Shown piece by piece: positions 1 to 6,129 of a DNA stretch of 7,371 bases. Origin of the DNA: Bacilli bacterium. Its GTDB lineage: Bacteria > Bacillota_I > Bacilli_A > RF39 > UBA660. Position 1 is the stretch's first letter. The number at the start of each line of letters is the position of its first letter. The position numbers were made by a program, and so were the translations under genes. The notes below the pieces were generated by a model. That model worked only from the letters and a program-made list of their open reading frames with translations. It searched no databases and was not told where the DNA came from. Location: positions 1 to 7,371 of the forward strand of contig CAAENH010000145.1 of assembly GCA_900757295.1 (NCBI GenBank). Direction: 5' to 3'.

Positions 1-60
1 AATCGAACCTGTGACCTATTCATTACGAGTGAATTGCTCTACCTACTGAGCTATTTCAGC
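1..60 (-). tRNA. tRNA-Thr (CGT), 3' part missing
   Basis: Read on the minus strand from 60, this begins a cloverleaf: 7-base acceptor strand GCTGAAA, D stem GCTC/GAGC around loop AGTAGGTA, anticodon stem ATTCA/TGAAT around loop CTCGTAA, variable loop AGGTC, T-stem strand ACAGG and T-loop TTCGATT. The window ends there, so the 3' T-stem strand, the 3' acceptor strand and any encoded CCA are outside. The anticodon CGT (positions 27-25) reads threonine codon ACG. The invariant TTCGA of the T loop is present. It lies downstream of the permease terminator and has its own promoter, so it is probably transcribed independently, perhaps as the first member of a tRNA cluster continuing leftward. Confidence 0.93.
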
Positions 61-68
61 ATATATTA

Positions 69-77
69 ATTATATCA
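69..77 (-). promoter_or_regulatory. Extended -10 promoter of tRNA-Thr
   Basis: On the minus strand TGATATAAT (77 to 69) matches the extended -10 consensus TGnTATAAT. It ends 8 bases before the first base of the tRNA, so transcription would start almost at the mature 5' end. No good -35 lies at 16-18 bases; the sequence there is A/T-rich. The same nine bases precede two other genes in this window. Confidence 0.6.
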
Positions 78-103
78 TATATTATTCCTAAATTTAAAAA
101 AGT

Positions 104-138
104 TAACAAAAAAGTAGATTTATTAAAAATCTACTTTT
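104..138 (-). terminator. Rho-independent terminator of the ABC exporter operon
   Basis: A perfect 11-bp inverted repeat (arms 110-120 and 128-138, loop 121-127) is followed on the minus strand by a T-rich tract (113 to 105, interrupted by one G at 107). The stem base overlaps the permease stop codon (TAA at 139-137). It separates the exporter operon from the tRNA. Confidence 0.8.
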
Positions 139-2527
139 ATTCATTAGCTTTTAAACTACTAACCATATCAATATTTTTTACTTTTTTAACTAAATATTTT
201 GAAACACATAGTGATACTAAATAAGTTCCAATAGCAGCAATAACACAAGTCCATAATTCAATATGTACTCCAAAATCAAAGTTTTCATCTAAACAAGCTT
301 TAAACAAGTAAGAAGTTAAACTATGACCTAAAGGTAAGCCTAAAATGATAGAAACTATACATATCAAACTATTTTGTAAAGAAAATATTTTTTCTATTCT
401 TCTATTATTAAATCCTAAAACCTTTAAAGTAGCAAATTGGTATTCTTTCTCTCCGAAAGATAGAATACTCATATTATAAATAATTACTACACCCAATAAT
501 ACTGCAAATACAACAATAATTATAATCATTTTTTTCATCATTGAAAACATATTATTTATAGCTTCTTTTAGTTCATTTATATTTTGAATAACTTCTACGT
601 CTTTAAGATTTTTAATTTTGCTTAAATCTTTATCAGTATAAAGACAATCAGGTTTATAAGTTATTCCAAAACTTTCAATATATTCTTTAGTAGCAGTAAG
701 TCCTTGCACTTGTGGATCTTTATAAAAGCCTACTACTTTAGATTCATAATATTTCTTGTTACCATATACATGCCATTTAACTTTATCGCCAATTTTTATA
801 TCATACTTATCTGCAAATTTATAAGTAACATATATTCCATCACTAGAATCTAATTTAGTAAAATTGTATTTATCATCAATAAATCTAATATATCCATTAG
901 AATCATCAACAAATATTGTGTTAGATTCTCTATTATCATTTTGATCTTTTATTTCTATAGCTAAAGTCTCACTTGTATTATTTCCATATTTATTAGTAAT
1001 ACTTTTTAAATTAGCTTCTGAAATATTTTCTTTTAAAGATAATTTATAATCAAAATTATATAAATCATCAAATTGTAATTTTATAAAATAATTCATACTA
1101 TTAAGCATTCCAAGAGCACAAACTATCAATGTACAACAACCAACTATACCAATTATTCCAGTTATAGTTCTAAATTTATTTCTAAAAATATCTCTTAAAT
1201 TCCATTTACTAGCAAAATTTAATTTTTTAAAAATTCCTTTAGTAGTTAGATTTAAACTACCATTTTTTATTTTAGGAAGTTCATTTTTCAAACTATCTGC
1301 AGGCTTTTTCTTTAATTCTTTATATGAAGTCATAAAAGTAATAATACTAATTACAATTATAACTAATAATGCAACAAGATAAGTCTTTGGATTAATAAAT
1401 ACTTTACCATTAGGTACTTCAAAAAATGACATTTCTAAATTTAAAAATACACTTCCTAAAAAATATTTACCTAAAATAATTCCTAAAGCTGCTCCTACTA
1501 AAGAAACCCAAAAACCATAGCCAACATAATGAATAGTAATTTTTAATTTTGAAAAGCCTAAAGCCTTTAAAGTTCCTATTTGAAGTTTTTGATTTTTAAC
1601 TACTCTAGTCATTGTGGTAATTACTGATAACAATGCAATAAATAAAAATAATCCTGAAAATATTCCTACATAAGCTTTTCCTTCATCTATTTCTCCTTGA
1701 TACATTGCATAACTTGAAGTATCTTCAATTGAAACTGTTGCTATTGTGTTACTTATATTTTTCTCAATATCATCTTTTACTTGATTGTTATTATCTTTAT
1801 TATTAACATCTACCATTATATAATTGAATGGTATGTAATCAAGATAATTAAAGTTAGGATTTAATTTATTAAAAAATTCATCACTTACTTCACTGTTTGT
1901 TTCTTTTCTTATTTTCTCTTTTGCTTGATATTTTATAAACTCCTTTGTTTCATTAACAGACATATAAACAAAACCATACGTTTTATGATTTGGCATTAAC
2001 TGAGAAGCATCTTTTACATCATAAACATGATCAGGTACATAAATAATTCCTAATACCTTTTCTTTAAAAACATATCCATCATATTTAAAAGATATTTTAT
2101 CACCAATTTTTATATTGTTTTCTTTTGCATAGAAATAATCTAACCAAACACCAGATTTATTCTTATCAAACTTATCTCCTTCTTTAACATAGAATTTACT
2201 AATATCATTAGATTCTATTATTGAAACAAGATATGATTTATCTTCATCATCATTATCAGTCATAGTAAGTTCTAATTTACGTTCAGCATTACTTACATTA
2301 CTAATTTTTTTAACATCATCTAAATCTTTTTTAGTAAAATTTTGTCCTAAAACATTTATATCTTGTAAGTTATTTTCAGAATAAAATGTATCTGCTGTAT
2401 AAGTCATACCATCCATATATGCTTCTATACCAGAATAAACCATTACTCCAATCATAACCATAAGAAGTATTGTAATAAATTGTGATTTATTTTTTAAAAT
2501 ATCACGTAACATCTTTTTTATTAACAT
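137..2527 (-). CDS. ABC exporter permease with two FtsX domains (MacB superfamily)
   Basis: A 796-residue integral membrane permease, partner of the ATPase encoded just upstream. Eight hydrophobic segments are visible, near residues 16-34, 285-308, 332-358, 382-402, 452-476, 666-689, 717-740 and 757-779. This gives two copies of the FtsX plan: one helix, a large extracytoplasmic domain (about 38-284 and 480-665), then three helices. Each half has the cytoplasmic coupling motif after its second helix (LKALGFSKLKI at 320-330, LKVLGFNNRRI at 701-711). The outside domains share a repeat (IKIGDK near 139 and 577), so the halves look like an old duplication. MacB-type proteins do not move substrate through a channel; they transmit ATPase strokes to the outside domains, typically for export of peptides, lipids or drugs. 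The substrate here is unknown. The ATG follows the ATPase stop by one base (TAATATG) with only a weak ribosome binding site, so translational coupling is likely. Ends with TAA inside the terminator stem. Confidence 0.92.
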   Translation of the reverse strand: MLIKKMLRDILKNKSQFITILLMVMIGVMVYSGIEAYMDGMTYTADTFYSENNLQDINVLGQNFTKKDLDDVKKISNVSNAERKLELTMTDNDDEDKSYLVSIIESNDISKFYVKEGDKFDKNKSGVWLDYFYAKENNIKIGDKISFKYDGYVFKEKVLGIIYVPDHVYDVKDASQLMPNHKTYGFVYMSVNETKEFIKYQAKEKIRKETNSEVSDEFFNKLNPNFNYLDYIPFNYIMVDVNNKDNNNQVKDDIEKNISNTIATVSIEDTSSYAMYQGEIDEGKAYVGIFSGLFLFIALLSVITTMTRVVKNQKLQIGTLKALGFSKLKITIHYVGYGFWVSLVGAALGIILGKYFLGSVFLNLEMSFFEVPNGKVFINPKTYLVALLVIIVISIITFMTSYKELKKKPADSLKNELPKIKNGSLNLTTKGIFKKLNFASKWNLRDIFRNKFRTITGIIGIVGCCTLIVCALGMLNSMNYFIKLQFDDLYNFDYKLSLKENISEANLKSITNKYGNNTSETLAIEIKDQNDNRESNTIFVDDSNGYIRFIDDKYNFTKLDSSDGIYVTYKFADKYDIKIGDKVKWHVYGNKKYYESKVVGFYKDPQVQGLTATKEYIESFGITYKPDCLYTDKDLSKIKNLKDVEVIQNINELKEAINNMFSMMKKMIIIIVVFAVLLGVVIIYNMSILSFGEKEYQFATLKVLGFNNRRIEKIFSLQNSLICIVSIILGLPLGHSLTSYLFKACLDENFDFGVHIELWTCVIAAIGTYLVSLCVSKYLVKKVKNIDMVSSLKANE

Positions 2528-2528
2528 A

Positions 2529-3239
2529 TTACCACACTACTTCATCAATATTCTTTGGATGTTTATTAACAAAATTAGATTCAATTTTTCCATTCTTTAA
2601 ACATATTACTCTATCTGCAATTTCTGAAATCAACGAGTTATGAGTAACGATAATAACTGTATTTTCTCCATTATTGGCATCACATTGTTTTTTTAATAAC
2701 TTTAATACTTCAACTCCTGTTTTAGAATCAAGTGCACCAGTTGGCTCATCAGCTAATATGATACTAGGATCTTTAGCTATAGCTCTTGCTATACTAACTC
2801 TTTGCTGTTCTCCACCAGACAATTGATTAGGGAATTTATTTGCATGTTTTTCCAATCCCACACTTTTTAATACTTGCTTTGCTGACTTAGTTTTTTTTAC
2901 AATATCTTTGACAAGCTCTACATTTTCTAACACTGTTAATGTAGGTAAAATATTATAAAACTGAAAAATAAAGCCTACATTTTCTGCACGATATTTAGTT
3001 AATTCATTATCAGAATAATCAGATATATTATTACCATTAACAATTATTTTTCCACTAGTAACATTATCCATTCCTCCTAATAAATTTAACAATGTAGATT
3101 TACCAGCTCCTGATGGTCCCAAGATAACTACAAATTCTCCCTTTGGAATTGAAAAACTTACACCATCCAAAGCATTAAATTTTTTTTCTCCAACATCATA
3201 TGACTTTTTTACATTCTCAAACTTTATAAGTTCTTCCAT
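2529..3239 (-). CDS. ABC exporter ATP-binding protein (LolD/MacB type)
   Basis: A 236-residue cytoplasmic ATPase that powers the FtsX-type permease downstream. Motifs are complete and in order: Walker [10 protein letters not shown] (41-49), Q-loop Q93, signature LSGGEQQR (140-147), Walker B IILADEP with catalytic E165, D-loop GALD (168-171) and switch H200. The length and the LSGGEQQR signature fit the LolD/MacB/FtsE branch that pairs with FtsX permeases. The frame can be read from a GTG at 3248, but that GTG lies inside the ribosome binding site AGAGGTGA (3252-3245), so the ATG at 3239 is used, six bases after GAGGTG. It is the first gene of the operon, with a near-consensus promoter at 3311-3283, and diverges from a TetR-family regulator that probably represses it. 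All catalytic residues are intact, so it should be active. Confidence 0.95.
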   Translation of the reverse strand: MEELIKFENVKKSYDVGEKKFNALDGVSFSIPKGEFVVILGPSGAGKSTLLNLLGGMDNVTSGKIIVNGNNISDYSDNELTKYRAENVGFIFQFYNILPTLTVLENVELVKDIVKKTKSAKQVLKSVGLEKHANKFPNQLSGGEQQRVSIARAIAKDPSIILADEPTGALDSKTGVEVLKLLKKQCDANNGENTVIIVTHNSLISEIADRVICLKNGKIESNFVNKHPKNIDEVVW

Positions 3240-3244
3240 AACTA

Positions 3245-3252
3245 TCACCTCT
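3245..3252 (-). promoter_or_regulatory. Ribosome binding site fixing the ATPase start
   Basis: AGAGGTGA on the minus strand contains the upstream in-frame GTG (3248-3246). The ATG at 3239 is six bases beyond GAGGTG. Starting at the GTG would leave no Shine-Dalgarno sequence upstream. Confidence 0.85.
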
Positions 3253-3258
3253 ATAAAA

Positions 3259-3278
3259 ATATGAAATATATATCACAT
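3259..3278. promoter_or_regulatory. Candidate operator, copy 1 (ATATGA-N8-TCACAT)
   Basis: Half sites ATATGA (3259-3264) and TCACAT (3273-3278) are separated by 8 A/T bases and pair at 5 of 6 positions. It covers the predicted exporter start near 3276, where a bound repressor would block initiation. A perfect version with identical spacing lies at 3316-3335. Binding by the neighbouring TetR protein is inferred from position and symmetry only. Confidence 0.45.
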
Positions 3279-3282
3279 TGTA

Positions 3283-3311
3283 ATTATATAAATATTTTAT
3301 TTTTTAGTCAA
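3283..3311 (-). promoter_or_regulatory. Promoter of the ABC exporter operon
   Basis: On the minus strand -35 TTGACT (3311-3306), a 17-base spacer, then -10 TATAAT (3288-3283): 5/6 and 6/6 matches with ideal spacing, the best promoter in the window. The predicted start is near 3276, giving a leader of about 37 bases, longer than for neighbouring genes. Palindromes lie over the predicted start (3259-3278) and just upstream of the -35 (3316-3335). A promoter this strong beside a divergent TetR gene fits an operon that is on unless repressed. Confidence 0.8.
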
Positions 3312-3315
3312 TATA

Positions 3316-3335
3316 ATATGATATTTTTCTCATAT
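3316..3335. promoter_or_regulatory. Candidate operator, copy 2 (ATATGA-N8-TCATAT)
   Basis: A perfect 6-bp inverted repeat with 8-base spacer, the same layout as copy 1, centre to centre 57 bp away. It sits between the two divergent -35 elements (exporter -35 ends at 3311, regulator -35 starts at 3338), where one bound dimer could affect both promoters. Confidence 0.45.
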
Positions 3336-3337
3336 AA

Positions 3338-3366
3338 TTGAATTTGTTATTAACAAGTTATATAAT
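3338..3366 (+). promoter_or_regulatory. Promoter of the TetR-family regulator
   Basis: -35 TTGAAT (3338-3343), 17-base spacer, -10 TATAAT (3361-3366). The predicted start is near 3373, directly before the ribosome binding site AAGGAAG (3374-3380), so the leader is about 16 bases. A palindrome fills the spacer, which suggests control at this promoter. Confidence 0.75.
3341..3359. promoter_or_regulatory. Candidate operator between -35 and -10 of the regulator gene
   Basis: AATTTGTTA (3341-3349), central T (3350), TAACAAGTT (3351-3359): arms pair at 8 of 9 positions. The 19-bp size and the place between -35 and -10 are typical of an autoregulatory TetR-family operator. The half sites differ from the other two palindromes, so it may be the true TetR site or may belong to a second factor. 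Confidence 0.45.
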
Positions 3367-3388
3367 AATTTATAAGGAAGTGGTCTAA

Positions 3389-3991
3389 ATGTCCGAAACA
3401 AGAATGCCAAAACAAAAAAGATCTATTGAAAAAAGAAATCTAATTATTAAAAAAGGTTTTGAACTAATTTGTAATAATGGTTATTATAATACTACTACAA
3501 ATGATATTGCTAAATATGCCGGCGTATCTACTGGCATAATATATCAATATTTTAATGATAAAAAAGAAATATTTATTGAAGGAATAAAAAATTATTCTGA
3601 TAGCATCATGTTTCCAATTCTAGATCACCTAAAAGAAACTGATATAAAAATAGAAAAACTAGATATTATCTTAGAAAATATGATAAATATATTTATAAAA
3701 AAACATACATTATCTAAAAATGCCCATGAAGAAATGATAGCTTTATCTCATCTAGATGATGATATTTCAAAAATTTTTAAAGATAAAGAAATTAAAACTA
3801 CTAATATTATTGTTGATACATTAAAAAACAATAATATAAACGCTGATAATTTAGTTGAGAGAGTTCATATTATTATCGGCATTGTAGAAAACTATTGCCA
3901 CGAAGTTGTTTATCATCAACATCAGACAATAGATTATAACATAATGAAAAATGAAGTTATTAAAATAATTTATAATTTATTAACAAAATAA
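3389..3991 (+). CDS. TetR/AcrR-family transcriptional regulator
   Basis: A 200-residue DNA-binding protein, the usual length for the family. The N-terminus (about residues 11-65) carries the TetR helix-turn-helix, with TTNDIAKYAGVSTGIIYQYF (36-55) covering the recognition helix and the conserved aromatic end, followed by NDKKEIF. The rest should form the helical dimerisation and ligand pocket. Near its C-terminus is a histidine cluster (H160, H171, H176, H178). The ATG follows AAGGAAG with 8 bases spacing. It is transcribed divergently from the ABC exporter, and TetR proteins so placed usually repress the adjacent transporter and themselves until a ligand binds. The ligand cannot be told from sequence. 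It converges on the next gene and shares a hairpin terminator with it. Confidence 0.92.
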   Translation: MSETRMPKQKRSIEKRNLIIKKGFELICNNGYYNTTTNDIAKYAGVSTGIIYQYFNDKKEIFIEGIKNYSDSIMFPILDHLKETDIKIEKLDIILENMINIFIKKHTLSKNAHEEMIALSHLDDDISKIFKDKEIKTTNIIVDTLKNNNINADNLVERVHIIIGIVENYCHEVVYHQHQTIDYNIMKNEVIKIIYNLLTK

Positions 3992-3992
3992 A

Positions 3993-4020
3993 AAAGTATA
4001 TCAATTATACTTTAATTTTT
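3993..4020. terminator. Bidirectional terminator between convergent genes
   Basis: An 8-bp stem AAAGTATA (3993-4000) / TATACTTT (4006-4013) with loop TCAAT. On the plus strand a T-run follows after AA (4016 onward); on the minus strand a T-run follows directly. The regulator stop codon is one base before the stem. The TGA of the convergent gene lies in the loop, and its last codons form one arm. Confidence 0.65.
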
Positions 4021-4915
4021 TTACTAGATCTCTTTCTTCTAATATTGCTTCTTTATTTTTATAGGAATTTATTATATCATCAAAAGTTTCAGTAGAGTAA
4101 ATTTTTAACATATCATCATTTCTCATAAATCTAGCATCATTAACAAATGATGGTATTTTTTTGCTATAATTTAATTTATCATTTTGATCTAAATAATAAC
4201 TTCCATCACTTGAATTACTAGCTATTTTTATAATTCCGCTATTACTGTATAAAAGAGGTTTAAATTTATCATCATTCAGTTTATTAAACCATTTTTTATT
4301 ATCAATATTCAATTTAATTTCATTCATAGTTTCATTATCTACACTACATACATAAAAATTCATACTTCTATAATAAATTATAAAATCATACAAAGACATT
4401 TCTAATACTTTATTATTTTCTTTTTCACAAAAAATAACTTCATTCTTCTTAAAATCATTATTAACAATCATATCACTGGTTAATAATTCAATTTTATCTT
4501 CTAAAAGTTGAAACTTTTCCAAATCCTTATTATATACATTTTCTTCATTATCTTGATACATTAAGGTTGAATTATAGTTTTCTTCATTAAATTTTTTATT
4601 TAATTCATTTATATAAGCTTTAGCTTCTTCTCTATTTTCAAAGATATATCTAGTCGTTACTCCATTATTTAAATTTTCCAAACGATCAAACTGCGGATAT
4701 ACTCTTTCATAATCATAATTAGTGTAAGCAACTTTTTGATAAGGAAAAACTATATTATATTTTACATCTTCAGATCCATCCACATTGTAGTTTATAATTT
4801 TATTAATAACATAACATTTTGAAACTATAAAAGCTTTTATTTCTATTTTATTGCCAAACCAATCATTAGCTTCTACAGGCATAACACAATACTTTACAGG
4901 ATAATTATATTTCAT
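4001..4915 (-). CDS. Unrecognised 304-residue protein
   Basis: I do not recognise this family. It has no signal peptide, no clear membrane helix and no catalytic motif known to me, and should be a soluble, highly charged cytoplasmic protein. The N-terminal part (about 1-85) alternates hydrophobic and aromatic residues as in a beta-rich domain (KAFIVSKCYVINKIINYNV at 27-45, NIVFPYQ at 54-60). A helix rich in E, K and N follows (94-113), then mixed segments with YDFIIYYRSMNFYVCSVD at 176-193. The open frame extends to an ATG at 4951, but that codon lacks a ribosome binding site and precedes the predicted transcription start; the ATG at 4915 follows GGAAGTG by five bases. It has its own promoter and ends in TGA within a shared terminator. 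Tryptophans are TGG and the frame is long and clean, so it is a real gene. Confidence 0.8.
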   Translation of the reverse strand: MKYNYPVKYCVMPVEANDWFGNKIEIKAFIVSKCYVINKIINYNVDGSEDVKYNIVFPYQKVAYTNYDYERVYPQFDRLENLNNGVTTRYIFENREEAKAYINELNKKFNEENYNSTLMYQDNEENVYNKDLEKFQLLEDKIELLTSDMIVNNDFKKNEVIFCEKENNKVLEMSLYDFIIYYRSMNFYVCSVDNETMNEIKLNIDNKKWFNKLNDDKFKPLLYSNSGIIKIASNSSDGSYYLDQNDKLNYSKKIPSFVNDARFMRNDDMLKIYSTETFDDIINSYKNKEAILEERDLVKKLKYN

Positions 4916-4920
4916 AAATT

Positions 4921-4927
4921 CACTTCC
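4921..4927 (-). promoter_or_regulatory. Ribosome binding site fixing the 304-residue protein start
   Basis: GGAAGTG on the minus strand lies five bases before the ATG at 4915. No comparable site precedes the in-frame ATG at 4951, which also lies upstream of the predicted transcription start near 4931. Confidence 0.7.
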
Positions 4928-4937
4928 GATAAAACAT

Positions 4938-4966
4938 ATTATAAAGTTCATTTAATATAATTACAA
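4938..4966 (-). promoter_or_regulatory. Promoter of the 304-residue protein gene
   Basis: On the minus strand -35 TTGTAA (4966-4961), 17-base spacer, -10 TATAAT (4943-4938). The -35 shares bases with the TAA stop codon of the upstream HD-domain gene (4963-4961). The predicted start near 4931 gives a leader of about 16 bases. No terminator separates the two genes, so read-through from the HD gene may also contribute. Confidence 0.65.
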
Positions 4967-5554
4967 GTTGTTTTTTATTTCAGGAAACAAATCATATAGA
5001 TTATATTCTAATAACTCATCAAAATATTTTTTTAATTTATATGTTTCTATTACATGATATTGAGTATTTGAATGAGCACCTCTTCTAGTTATAATATCAA
5101 TTAATCTTTTATCAACTGTATTTACTTTAGAAGTACACATTAAATCACATAAATTTATTATTTTTTCATAAATTGTATAATTATGATCTTTTATAAATTT
5201 ACTTCTAAACGGAATATTGCTTGGTATTCCACCACCTGTACACATAACATCATTATTTAAGTAAGAGTGCGTTAAACAAATGTTGCAGTATTCTTCATCA
5301 TAACCTAATTTTTTTAAATATTTATAACCATTCATAACATGATCTTTAAATGGTCCTACACTTTTTCCTATATCATGAATATAACCTAAAGTTTTAGCTT
5401 TTTCACAATCAATATTTATTTTATCTTTTAAAGCATTTGCAATTTTAAATGCACAATTTCCAACACATATAGAATGATATATCCAGCCGTTACTCAAAGT
5501 TTTATCTTTAGCATCTTCTAACATTTCTAAAGCTTTTTTACTACTCAATTTCAT
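4961..5554 (-). CDS. HD-domain (HDIG) metal-dependent phosphohydrolase
   Basis: A 197-residue soluble protein of the HD superfamily, whose members use a His/Asp-bound metal to hydrolyse phosphate esters, often of nucleotides. The pattern is complete: H27 in the first helix, the doublet HDIGK at 60-64, candidate ligands H72 and H96, and the distal D137. No nucleotidyltransferase, ACT or sensor domain is attached, so it is a stand-alone HD protein; the substrate cannot be named. It has eight cysteines, including CNIC (90-93) and CDLMC (136-140), the latter enclosing D137. A GTG at 5563 is in frame but overlaps the ribosome binding site AGGTG (5565-5561); the ATG at 5554 is six bases beyond it and is used. 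No good promoter is visible directly upstream; it may be read from the promoter at 6064-6056 through the decayed gene. Confidence 0.87.
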   Translation of the reverse strand: MKLSSKKALEMLEDAKDKTLSNGWIYHSICVGNCAFKIANALKDKINIDCEKAKTLGYIHDIGKSVGPFKDHVMNGYKYLKKLGYDEEYCNICLTHSYLNNDVMCTGGGIPSNIPFRSKFIKDHNYTIYEKIINLCDLMCTSKVNTVDKRLIDIITRRGAHSNTQYHVIETYKLKKYFDELLEYNLYDLFPEIKNNL

Positions 5555-5560
5555 TTTACA

Positions 5561-5565
5561 CACCT
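5561..5565 (-). promoter_or_regulatory. Ribosome binding site fixing the HD-protein start
   Basis: AGGTG on the minus strand, six bases before the ATG at 5554, overlaps the in-frame GTG at 5563. Using the GTG would leave only AAGGTTAG immediately next to the start codon. Confidence 0.65.
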
Positions 5566-5586
5566 AACCTTATTTTAAATTCAAAG

Positions 5587-6035
5587 CTAAAAAACGAACA
5601 ATAAATAATTTACGTTAACCTTTATATCAATATTAGGATTAATACCATTTTTATTTTTAACATAAACATCACTTAAAATTTTTTAAATTTGAGGCATTTA
5701 ATTCCAAATTATTTCCAATCTTTTTTATAAGATCATTACTAATATCATCAATAGTTTTATCTTTAGTATATTCTACTATAGTTGCTAATTTATAGTTAGA
5801 ATCATTAAAAATAAAATGCTTATTATCATTTAAAGTTTCTTCACTAAAAGTCTTCACATATATTTACTATATAATTATTATTAAAAATTTCTTGACCTAA
5901 TCCTTTTAGTTTTTGATTTACTCACCCTATTAAATTAGGATTTGAAATAACCATATTTCTAAATACATTTTTAGTAACTGTTCCATTTTTTTTGATATTT
6001 TCAAGAATTATTTTATCAATATCATTATCTTTCAT
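5587..6035 (-). pseudogene. Decayed gene: one nonsense and two frameshift lesions
   Basis: A good ribosome binding site GAGGTG (6046-6041) sits five bases before ATG 6035. The first frame gives 37 residues (MKDNDIDKIILENIKKNG onward) and stops at TGA 5924-5922. The same frame continues for 25 residues (VNQKLKGLGQEIF onward) to TAG 5846-5844. Protein-like sequence resumes one frame over (SEETLNDNKHFIF onward) until about 5676, then shifts again to give LSDVYVKNKNGINPNIDIKV and ends at TAG 5589-5587. Each shift falls at a run of four T on the minus strand (5849-5846, 5678-5675). Removing one T from each and changing TGA to TGG gives a single 148-residue reading frame. I do not recognise the family; the first 50 residues are helical and could be a small winged-helix domain. 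A 62-codon open frame (5857-5669) is only the middle piece. Sequencing error could explain single shifts but hardly all three lesions. Confidence 0.7.
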
Positions 6036-6055
6036 ATTAACACCTCAATACATTA

Positions 6056-6064
6056 ATTATATCA
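6056..6064 (-). promoter_or_regulatory. Extended -10 promoter of the decayed gene
   Basis: TGATATAAT (6064-6056) on the minus strand, without a recognisable -35. The predicted start near 6049 lies directly before the ribosome binding site GAGGTG. It appears intact although the gene is not, so it may still drive the HD-domain gene. Confidence 0.5.
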
Positions 6065-6091
6065 TTATATAAATATATTTTACTATTAAAT

Positions 6092-6124
6092 AAAAAAATG
6101 AACTTCTTTTAAGTTCATTTTTTT
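6092..6124. terminator. Strong bidirectional terminator after the DUF805 gene
   Basis: A perfect 14-bp inverted repeat (arms 6092-6105 and 6111-6124, loop CTTTT). The core ATGAACTT/AAGTTCAT is flanked by seven A and seven T, so an uninterrupted T-tract follows the stem on either strand. It ends five bases before the DUF805 stop codon (6132-6130). Confidence 0.88.
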
Positions 6125-6129
6125 AATAT

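Noticed and set aside
3290..3305. A/T palindromes in the exporter promoter spacer
   Set aside because: They consist only of A and T and lack the C/G positions that make the other palindromes more than compositional noise.
4071..4080. Fourth copy of the TGATATAAT promoter element
   Set aside because: It lies inside the 304-residue coding region, where the bases encode DDII, and no gene follows on that strand at promoter distance.
5572..5601. Possible promoter for the HD-domain gene (TTGTTC, 18-base spacer, TAAAAT)
   Set aside because: The -35 is poor and the predicted start would fall at or inside the ribosome binding site, leaving no room for a functional leader.
5669..5857. A 62-codon open frame that could be an independent small gene
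   Set aside because: Its first codon is a GTG with no ribosome binding site, and its sequence continues naturally from and into neighbouring frames; it is the middle of the decayed gene.
5587..6035. Programmed frameshifting or stop read-through instead of decay
   Set aside because: Three separate interruptions would be needed, with no slippery heptamer, pseudoknot or stimulatory signal visible, and the restored product matches no family known to use recoding.
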